In this document: positions 22,501 to 34,500 of the stretch, piece after piece | Numbering within the stretch: position 1 is the stretch's first letter | How the letters are laid out: each line of letters starts with the position of its first letter | From: Mansonella perstans | Taxonomy: Eukaryota > Nematoda > Chromadorea > Rhabditida > Onchocercidae | DNA: 64,000 bases | Assembly (NCBI GenBank): GCA_037074765.1 | Contig: JBAMDO010000163.1 | Coordinates: forward strand, 1 to 64,000 | Reading direction: 5' to 3' | Notes under the pieces: model-generated | The model's database searches: none | Told to the model about the DNA's origin: nothing | What the model saw: the letters and a program-made list of their open reading frames with translations, nothing else | Position numbers and translations under genes: made by a program

Positions 22501-25500
22501 CTTCTCATCAATGTTAAATTCTCGCACTCTGGTATAATCATCTGAATCGACCAAATCAAGAAAGTGATCCTCGAATATTGTTGTTTCACGCGCTTTTGGC
22601 CAAACATCTGTTCGTGTCAGATCTAATGGTCTATACCTTTAAAAAAAAAAAAAAAATTGTAAGGCATGAAATGATAAATTGATAAATTAGATAAAATTAG
22701 TTAAAAAAACAAAAATTTTTTTTTTTAATGAACTAGGAAAAAAGTTCATTAATTACAAATAAACATTAAATTTTTTGTGATATTTTTTACAATTTCCGGA
22801 AAATTAACTGTCCAAGTCTTTTGTATTATTTTTTGAAATTCCGGAAAGTTAATATCTTTTGCACTTCCGGAAATTTAACCATTTCTATGGTTTTTTATTG
22901 CACAAATTTGGCAAAGCCAAAAATAGAAATTAAAAATTTCTATTGAAAAAAGAAAATTATTGTCAATTTAATTAATTAATAAAGCCTTTAATTAACTAAT
23001 AACTTATTCTTTAGTGGATTGATGAAAATTCGTTAATAAATCGGAAAAATTTTCTTTCAAATTCTCCTGGGAGTTTTTTTTTAATTTTTTTTTTGTTTTT
23101 GAATTCACCCAATTTTGACAAAATATCTGTTAATATAAACAATGTTGACTTTTCCTTTTTTGTAGTTCTTATGATATTTTCCGCTTCTTTTTATCCTGAA
23201 TGTTAAATAAATGTTTTATTTCGAAATTTATTTGCAATAAATTTCGAACAAAGATCATTTGCTTTACCATTTGATTTCGTTATCAGATAACAATTTCTTG
23301 AAATATTCAAAAAAATTTTTCGCACTTCCTTGAAATCACAGATTATCATAAACATAAAGTTTTAAAATTGAGCAATTTAAAATTTCGAAATTTTAGTAAT
23401 TTTAAATTTGTTACAGAACTATTCCCTCTTCTTTTCTTTCCTTTCCTTTTTTTACCTCAAAATGATTTAATTTAATAAATTTGCTCAAATTTATTTTACA
23501 TTTTTTTGCTTTATTAGACAAATATTTCATTTGTAAACAACATCTCATCAATTATGTCAGTGCAACTGACGAGTAATTCCGTTAAAAAAAAATGTGAAAA
23601 TGAACGAAATTTGAAAAAATTTGGCAATATTAAACAACTGATAAAACCGAACAAAAAAAAAGTTCTTTTAATCTAATTATAAAGAATTAAAAAAAAATTT
23701 TCGCATCTTTTTATAAATTTCAATTCAATGATTCGAAACTGCATTGAATTATTGCGCAAAGAGAAGAAAGGAACAAATGCGGAATTTGATGAAATTAAAT
23801 GTACGAAGGAAAAGCTCTTTGGGAAATCCCAATATACTAAAGCTAATTAGTTTAAACTTAAATTTAAAGGGGAATTTTTATTTATTTATTTACTATTTTT
23901 TTCGAGATAATTAATAAAGAAAACATTTCAATATTCGCCAATTGAAATTCGTCCTTCTTTAACAAAATTCATTTAATAATTTTAAATTTTAAAGTTGTCC
24001 ATAACAAAAATGACGAGTATGAACATTCACAATTTTAATCTTTGCCTTCTGAAACCATAAATTGGCATTTTAATTTTATTCGATCATTTGATTGATGCGA
24101 TTAACTTTCTGCAGTGACGCGATAAATCTCACAATTTGGGATTAGGGATGAGTGAAAAGGTAGATCAAACGATACCGAACCAATCAGTCAGATAATTGCA
24201 GCGGTTAATTATTACACAGCAAAATTTATTTTCCACAATTCATTTCCAATAATTTCAATTTTGTTTAATAAACTTCCTGAATTTAATTTTCTGCGAAAAT
24301 TTAAAAAAGCAGAAAGAAACGAAAAGCAAATATTATTATACCGTTATTTTTGATATCTATAAATATTATTGATTTTTTGGCGAATTAATTTTATTTACAA
24401 AATTTCAAGTGCAAAAAAAAAAATTAAACTATTATATTAAATTTAGACAAACTTTTTTCCGAGTGATAAAATTCTTGGAAAACGACATTTCCGGTTTACT
24501 TGTAACAATTCTAATATTAGTGTTAATAAATAGTTTAACGCCCTTAAAATAGCAATAAATGCATTAGTAATATTCTAATACATCAAATTTTATGATTATT
24601 GTAATTATAATCCAAATATTACTGATAGATTAAGAGGTCAACAATAGTACACGTAACCAAATACGTGTACGTTTAAACAGTCATGTTATGAATTTTAACT
24701 TATCTTTACTGATAGGTTAAGAGGTGAACAATAGCGCAATTTGACTTATTATTTTGACTTCAACAATTTACTTCCTTTATATCAAATAGGATTACCGGAA
24801 CCTTGAATGTGTAGTAGATGATCCGTGAATACTTGACGTTGAACGTCGCCGTTCACATGCTTCTTGCGCTGCATCAAAAAATGGATGACGTCTTCCTTGA
24901 ACTGATAACCGTGATGAGTGTTTGAATGATTGTGAACGCACTGGGCGATCACTCTTCATTGATTTACTGAAATATAACCGAAAATATCTTTGAACTAATT
25001 GATTACCATGTTTTTCCGTTGATAATAAAATGAAATACTGATTTTATTTTATTTTTAAAAGAAAAAAATAGGTAAGTATTGCCTGAATATTGATTGACCG
25101 ATTCATTTCTTATTAAATGACCAAATTATTCGGTTACGTTTAATATATTAAACAATAATACATGCTAAATGTTTGCATTTAAATTTATTCAAAGAAGAAA
25201 TATTGATAAATTCATTTTTGAAAAATTTAGTTCGTTTTGAAAACAATAAAATCAAAAAAAAACCCAAAAGTTAAATTTCAACAAAAATTTTCAATTTTAT
25301 TATAGGTGTAAATTAATTACGTATCAAATTTACTAGGTGCAAATTGATTACAAATTAAATTTGTTAAGTTTGATTACAAATTAAATTTGTTAAGTTTGAT
25401 TATAGATTAAATTTGTTAAGTTTGATTACAAATTAAATTTGTTAGGTGTAACTTACAGCTCAACATTTTCACAGTGATTGAATAAAATTATAATAATAGC

Positions 25501-28500
25501 AATAATAGTCATGGCTTAAATTATTAAATTTAAAAATTAAATTATAAGAGAAATTTTTGTAAGGAAAAAATGATTACAGTTGATATAACTGATAAGCATT
25601 TAATAATGAAACTAATTATAATGGCAATTGCCTAATTTGAAAAATCGAATTTATAAAAAAAATTACAAAAGAATTTTGTAAATTTAATTTTTAAAAAACA
25701 ATCTTTCAAAACTGCATAAACATGTGCCAACTAATGAAGTGAAGATAAAATATCTAATGCCTTTTTCTTCTGGCTCACTACATTTTCAGTATTTTACTTC
25801 CTTGCAAAAATATTTAGGAAATTGCAGAAAAGCAAGTAGCATCTAAAACTGCTTTACTAGAGGGAATTAAATTTAAAAAGAAGTAAAATCGCCTTTTTCA
25901 CCAAATTCTTCTCCATACTTACATTTTTTTCTTTCTATCCTCTCTCTCTCTCTCTTTTCTCTTTCATTTTCTATTAAATAAATGTTTAGGAAATGAAGGG
26001 GGCGGGGGAGAGGGAAAAAAAAAACTTCTATTCTAATTTCTAAGAAAAAAAAATTAAGAAAAAAACTTCTATTTTAATTTCTCGTTTCAAAAATGAATTG
26101 TAAAATTCATAAATAAGGCAAATAATTCAGTTGTGAAATATTGCCAATTGATAAGCAAATAATATTTATAAGAAAAAGACAATTTAGACCTTCTTATTTT
26201 CAGGGCCTCAGGCTCTTTTAGACTAATTTTCGTCAAAAGAGGCTGATTTCTTCCTTTGACAAAAAGCAAAGAAATGATTTCCAGTAGAGAGAAAAAATTG
26301 GTATGCATTTAATAGATCATCGGTCAAAAGCATTTTATAGCAGCTATTTTAGCAATTTATTGCAGTATTTGATAAATTGGAAAAATGGATAGAAAGAGAT
26401 TGGGGGAGAGAGGGAAAAAGAAAGAGAGAGAGAGAGGGAGAAAGAAAAGCTTGAAATCAAGTAATAATTCTGGACATGCAATTTATTTTTTTCCAATTTA
26501 CAATTTATTTATTCATTTTGAGAATTTTTTCTTGTCTTTTTTTTGAAAACAAAATTTAAAACTTTTAATCCCAAGAATTAAAACAAAAAAAAAAAAAAGA
26601 AAACAAAAAGTAAATTAGATGATAGCTTCAAAAAGCAAAATAATGAGAAGTTGCCAAAAGCAAAGATAAAAAATTCACAATTTCAAACTGCTAAAATTTA
26701 TTTGAATTTTAATTTACAACTTTAATTAATTAAAATGTATGACTGATAAATATTTCTTGCTGTATGATTTTCTTGTAGCATTTAGAAATGCATTCATATT
26801 ATTAATTGATATTAAAACTATATGCTGAAAAATCGAACGATAATTAATTATGGATATCTATTGTGCATTGAAATATTTCAATAAATAAGTAATAATACTC
26901 CATTTCATCGAACAGGTGTAATTTATCATTTTAGCTATCAAGAAATGCCTATTTTGATAGCTAAATACAAAAAATAAAAAAAGTAAATATTTGAAACGAT
27001 AAAAAACAAAAACAAAAAAAAGATGAAAAACAACAAATAAAGTTAAATTTATAGGAGAAAAAAGTGTCCGGAGCAAATATACTAGCAGTATGTCAAATTT
27101 TGTTAATTAATAATATCTTTACAGCAAAAGTTTTAATTAATATCGTTGTTTGTGTAATAATAACAAAAGCAATAATAATGATAGCAGTAACAGCAGCAAC
27201 AGCAACAACAAAAACAACAACAAAAACAACAACAACAGTAACAATAACAATAACAACAACAATAACACAGTAACAAATGTTGCAACTAATGAACCACAGT
27301 AACGAAGGCAGATAGTAATGATACGATAAATTTGAATTATAAAACTATAAAATTGGTTGTCAAATGTTCCTGTGAATTTTGATTTACCTCTAAATTATTG
27401 TAAGTGATAGTAATAATTCTTAATGATTAATTAATTAGAATAGAAATGATTGGAGGATTTAGTTAAAGTAATGAAAAGAAATGATAAAAGAATAAATATG
27501 AATAAATATTTTAATGGTACTATTGAATAATCATTATGAATTACTGTCACTTACAATTACAATAATTATTAAGTGAGTTATCATTGAACACTAATTACAG
27601 ATAATAAAATATTGATTAAAAAATCACTAATTAATGTCATCAGTTAATTAAATACTTAATTAAAAAATTGTTAAATAAATAATTTTTGAATGTAAACAAA
27701 TAGTAATGGTAAATAATAATGAAAGTAACAATAATAACAATAACAGTTACTAGTTGGAAATGAAAATTTGCTAACATGGAAAAATATTATCAAATGTTAT
27801 TAATTTGACAAATACCGCTTATATTGCAAAAGAGATCAATGATGATTATAATGATGGTAATGCAATCTATAATGATGGTAATGGTAAAAGATTGGCAGAA
27901 TTGTGCAAGTGGAAAATCATACGGAGATCATAACGAGACAACAGGCGTTTAATGACGTAAGCATGTTAAACCTAGCAGTCGTAAGGTTTTCCTCACCAAT
28001 CATATTAATGAAATATCAATAGGCAACTGTTCATTTGCAAGGAGATTTCATTTTGGTCAATGATTTATTATCATTTTTACAAATAAATTTAATAATAAAA
28101 TTGTAATCTTACAATGAAGCGATTTTTAAATTTTTGTTATAAGGTTTGAAAAAAAATCTTTAAAAATTGATAAAAAATATTTATTTCACTTTTCTTTTAT
28201 AACCTTTTGTTAGTTCAATGAAAACTGTGATACATATAGTATAGTGCTTAAAAATATAAAATATTGAAGAAATAATATCTTTTTATTGCTTTAATAAAAA
28301 ATATTTAAATAATATCTTTTACGGCAAATGTCTTAATTAATGCATTTAATAATGCACAATAACAACACTAACAATAACACTAATAGTATTAGTAATAGTA
28401 CAATAATAATTATTACCAATAATAATTATAATAACAACAATAACAACAAAATACTAATAAAATCTGCAAGTAACAATGATGAGAACATTAACAAAAATAG

Positions 28501-31500
28501 GACAATACGCAAGAATAATAAAATAATAGCAAAATAAGAAACAGCAACAATAACAATATCAATTAACAGAACAGTAACAATAACAGAAATGATAATAGCA
28601 TCAATAACAATAGCAACAACAACAATAACAATAAAAGTATGTAAAAAAATTGTTATTTTTGCTGTTATCATTGTCAGCTATTAACATGAAATAATTTAAA
28701 ATGACATTTTTTTTGAGAGATATATAATAGTTCAACAAATTTGAAGGTTTTTGTTTAATTTAAAAATTTTGCTTCTGACAATAAAAAAAGAGCAAATATT
28801 TTTACGAAATTTCTTGCCTTAAGTATTATCCCTAAATAATTGTTGTTTGAAAGATCCAAAAAACGATGAAAAAAAATCAACGAAAAATGAATAATTTTTA
28901 TCAATTATAATCAATCAATTGACTTATTAATTCCGAATCAATTGACTTATTAATTGGAAAAAGTCTCTCTATTTGCTTGTACATTATTCAGTCTTAAAAT
29001 GACTGAGCTCATTTTGCAAATAAAATGGAAAGATTCCTGGTTATTGCATTCATTTTTTATACAACAAGAAAAAAAAATTATTATGCAAGAGATATTCACA
29101 GAAAAAATAAAATTTCTTTGCAAAATTGTATTATTGAAATAAATTTATGATGTTGATGAAATTTTACAGATGATTTCAAATAACTGTTTGAGTATTTAAA
29201 GTTAAAAAAAAAAAAATTAATTGCGCTGAAGTAATTATTAACAAAATTTTTTTCCCTCAAATATATTTTGATATTCAAATTTGCTGAAAATATTAATTTA
29301 AAAATAAAAAGAAAGCTGTGCAATTATAATTTCACATTGCTAATTTATATCTTACTTTCATTAGTCTGAAATGAAAATAATATTTCTATCATCTATAATT
29401 TAAGATAAAAAAATAGAAGGAAAATTAGATGAAAATATATATCTCGAAAAGAGCTAAAAATTCTTGCTCGATGTTTGCAAATGAATTATCACAAAATTAA
29501 TTAGATAGCTGGAAATATAAAAATAGTAATTGATTAATCAATTTTGTTATTTATTATTTTTTTTCGCAGATGCTCCTCCGATGTAGGAAATATCAATCAA
29601 AATTTTATACTTGCATACTTTTTCCATTGAATTAAAAAAAATAAAAAATTTCGTTTAAAAATAGCATTATTTACAGTCAACATTTATCATTTCCAGTTTG
29701 AATAATTAATCAGTCGTTCTCAGTTATTTAGTTCCAATTCACGTGCATACTTTTAACATATTTTTGCAAATTCAAATGAAAATTAAATTCTAACAATGAA
29801 AAAGAAAACAGACAGAACAAACATTCGCATGTTGATCTTTTGACATGACCTTTTTGAAATCTTTTACATGTTTATACGATAGAACGAAAGAAACTAATTG
29901 AAATTGAAAGATTCAAGAAAGAAAAAAAGAAAATAATGATGCACGACCCAAATGAATGACATCAATCATTTCTTTTTTTAAGGAAAATTTTTTCATTTCT
30001 ATTGAATGATATTAAATTTAGTCGAAATAAAAGTTCAAGGCAATTTGCGCCGATCTAACAAAATAAATACATTGCAAGCGAGAATTTACGTCACTGCAGG
30101 AATTACAACAAACTTTTGCTAACAATTATTAAACTATCTTTAAAGATTTTTCTGCTTAACGACTAATAAAAATTGCAAAACAATTTCTAAAAATGTACAA
30201 AATGCAAAATATAAATCAATTAATTACCATTAAAAGTATTTTATTCAGTTAATTAAGTGTCCAGAAAGTTTCCCTTTTACTAATAATTGAAATTTTTTAA
30301 TTAATTACTTAGCAATTTATAAGAAATTTAATTCTGTGAATAAAAAAAAGTACATCAAAATATGTGTAACAAATAAATTTAAGCAATGATTTAAAAAAAA
30401 AGGAAAAGCAAAGCAAATTATTAATTTTAATTGTGAAATGAAAAAAGTGAACCCCATGTTTGATTTACGCGGTTAAATTTTATTGATTAAACTTCAAAAC
30501 AAATATAATTAAAATGCTAAATTGAATTTAGTTATATTGGGTGAGTATTTAATTGAAAATAATTGAAATTCTTTTTTTCTGAAAACAAAAAAAATTTCAG
30601 ATAGCAACAAATAAAATTAAAAAAAGAATATCGTATTTATTTATTCAACTTTATAGTATTTTTCAAAATAATCAAAGGATATGTAAAATGACAGCAACTA
30701 TTCAATTAACTTAACTGATAAACATACAGTGATAAGACTGCTTTCAAATAGTTTATAATTAGTATATTATTGATTGTAATCAATCAAAATTATTCGTATC
30801 AATAATTTGAATGTTTTCAGCAAATAAACGCAATAATTGCTGAAAAAAATTTAATTATGGTAAGATTTCGACGAAGAAAACAAGAAATAAAAAAAGAATA
30901 TTGATTTTAATTAATAAAATTCTAAATATCAGCTATATTTCATTGTTCATTTTGCATAAATGCTGGTTTTAGTTGCAATTTTAAATTGTCAGAAGACTTT
31001 TGTACTGAAAATAAATGAGCATTTAAAAAAAAGCTTACTTAAAATTAACAAATCATTTTCTCATAAAATTTTCCTTTTGGCCTAACTTTTCATGAAAAAT
31101 GAATTCATTGCAAAATTAGACCACAATCTAAAAAATGAAAAAGAAAAAGGGGAAAAATTTAAAAAAATCAAACAGTACGAAAAGAATTAAAGGAAATTAA
31201 AAAATTAATGATAATTTTAATCACAAAAACTAATTAAAAAACAACAACAACAATATTCCAAATGTATAAAATGGATTACAAAATAATAAATCAATGATTA
31301 TTATTTAGAAATAAAATTAATTTCATTAGTCTCTTGCACCAAACACCAAAGTAAATTTTAAATGTCATATATGATGTAAGTGATGAGTAATGAATTCTAT
31401 AGCAGTAATATCTACTTTAACTTGTCTCAAAATTGAACCATTTTTAAAGAATGAATGATGAAAGAACAAAATTGTAATCATTCTCATACTTTCATCAAAG

Positions 31501-34500
31501 AGTAGTTTTTAATTAATTATTTTAAAAGGTGAATGATTAAGCTATCGATCATATTTTAGAAAGCATTAACTCAAAGTACCAAGGTATTGTGCTCAGATTA
31601 GATCACACAATGCACTATGTTTAATTTGAATCATTGGAAAATAAACAGTTTTCCAATTCAGTTCAATTTATCTTACCGTTTTTCAATTCAGTTCAATTTA
31701 TCTTACCGCATTGTCATCTCCTATATTCTTCCCTTCTGCTATGGTCTTTGCTACGATTAACTTTGCTCAGTGTCAAAAGCAATAAGAAATCATTAGTATT
31801 TTGCCTTAAAAAAATAAATAATTTCTTTCATAACAAATTATTTCCTTCTATTTTAAAACTAATTCTTGTTTTATTAATTGGATCATTTGTCATCTGTTCC
31901 ATCTTTCATCATTTCATCGTGATTGATTAGAGAAATCATTGTTATGACAGGAATTTTTTTTTTCATACGATGAAAAATTAATGAACACAAAGAGATACAC
32001 AGGCGCATAGTAGACTAAAAATAAATTTTATATTACTACACTTGCTGAATATATACACATTTTTACTGCACATGTACATATTTTTAGTGCACAAATAACA
32101 TTTGCACTGCACATATACACTTACATACACATACACATAAACATACACACGAATACACACATAGATGTGTAAATAAGTAAACAATAAAAAATTAAACAAA
32201 TAATTCATAAAATTAATCAATTAATAATATTCAATTACCACTTCAAATTATGATTTATTGATTATTTGAAAAAATCCCATTGTAAAACATTGATAATTGG
32301 AAGCGAAAAAAAAAGACGATTAATTAAGAAATTATAAATGAATAATATTATAACTGAGTAATTAATTTGCTCCCATTCATTCTTAAATAATTAAATTTGT
32401 ATTTAAATTTATCAAATAAATTTAATTGAACATTTTCTCGTTCATTTTTTCGTTACAAAAAATATATGAAATGATAAAAATTGAGTGGAAAAGTATTTAA
32501 GAAGTTAGCCAACTTATATAATGACTAAATTTTCATTTTAGAAAAAAATTTGCATTTTAGAAAAAATATTTCATTTTATTTACAAAAATTTCTTATTTAT
32601 TTCCAAAAAAATTTGAACTTATTTATCAATCAAATTTTTTGCTGAGAAAAAAAGAAAATAAGTGAAAAATTCATCAAATTAATTCAACTTGTTTGCATGC
32701 TCAATGATCTCTCTATCGGGTGTGTAGGAGAAAATGGAGGAAGAAATTAAAAAATTCAAATTTAATTACAGTAAAATACAGTTGAATTCATTTGAATTAT
32801 TTTTAATTTAATTATTTAGTAATTAATCCAATAATTATCACTCGTCTGAGTAAAGCTTTTTTTTGTTTCAGTTTTACAAAACGAAATTTCATTTAAATAA
32901 ATTCAATTTTGCTTAGTACGTCCTAACTGTATATTAAAAATGTAAAGCAAAAATTCTGAAATTTTTCGAACTGGTTGAAACTTTAAATAACATGACGAGA
33001 AGTGAAAGCGTTCGGATTTAAAACAAAAAATATAATGTCAAATCAATGATAAATCATCAGTCGACAAACTATTAGTCTAATCTAGTCATCGATGATTCAA
33101 CTTGATTTCAAAACACTAAATTTATTTGCACTTTTTTTTAAAAAATAAAACGAAATTTGATAAATTCTAAATATTTCAAGCGATTTCTATTGCCGTTTAA
33201 AACTAGCAATATTTCTGGTTTATTTATTAAAATGATAAAAGTTGTACTTGTCTCACATTATTTGATTAAATTTCAATTCTTCCACAAAGAAAGCATTGGT
33301 GATTTAAAATAAAAATATAATTTCAGATCAATGATAAATCATCAGTCGATAAATCATTAGTCTAGTCCAGCCATCGATGATTCAACTTGATTTCAAAACA
33401 TTAAATTTATTTGCACTTTTCTTTAAAAAAAAAAACGAAATTTAGTAAATTTTAAATAATTTCTATTGCCATTTAAAACTAACGACATTTTTTCAGTTCT
33501 ATTTATTAAAATGCTAAAAGTTGTCAACTTGTCACATTATTTGATTAAATTTCAATTCTTTCACAAAGAAAGCATTGGCGATTTACAATAAAAATATAAT
33601 CCAGATCAATAATAAATCATCAGTCGATAAACCATTAGTCTAGTCCAGCCATCGATGATTCAACTTGATTTCAAAATATTAAATTTATTTGCATTTTTCT
33701 TCAAAAAAAAAAAAAAAAAAACTAAATTTAATACATTTTAAATAATCTCTATTGCCATTTAAAACTAGCAGCATTTTTTAGGTCTATTTATTAACATGCT
33801 AAAAGTTGTAGGTTTGTCACATTATTTGATTAAATTTCAATTCCACCACAAAGCTTCACAAAACGACAATTTCATTATTACATCCTCTGCAAAATAATCT
33901 TCAGGCTTTATATGCGCTTATTAATTTAATTACGGTAACTTCTAAAATGCTTTTAAATGACTGCATAAATTAAAATTATTACTAATTCATGCAAAAGCAG
34001 ATATGTATAGCGATACGTACACAATACTATATCTATTCTCTTATCACTATAGCAATCACGAGATTACGATTAACTTAATACTTGGTATAATCGCATAAGC
34101 ATGCTTAGTGATATGCATATTGTAACCAAACAATTATTTGAAATTCTTTTATTTAATTTTCACAACATTGTAAGCTAGCAGTTTTGAAATTTCAAAATGT
34201 GAGCAAAAATTTTAAAATTTCAAGAAACTTGCAGTAGGCAGTCTCGAATTTCAAAAATTATCGATTGAAATTTGTTGTTGAAATAAAAGCAGACAAAATT
34301 CAATCGATTCGATTATTATAAAATCATTAAAAAAAACTTTCATTCGTTAGTTTTCACAACAGGATTTCGGAATGAAAATTATTTTACGATTATTTTTGCT
34401 ATTTTAAATTTCGTGCTAAAAAATTATCGGTATTAAAAATTATAAAGAAAGTGTCATATTAAATTTCACAATTTAAACATTCGCTTCTTTCAAATTTTGC

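Noticed and set aside
28340..28671. Asn-rich (+) and Ile/Val/Leu-rich (-) open frames
   Set aside because: Both are translations of an AAT/AAC microsatellite inside an intron.
31978..32220. Minus-strand frame with Val/Tyr repeats
   Set aside because: Product of the CA-rich microsatellite, with no other support.
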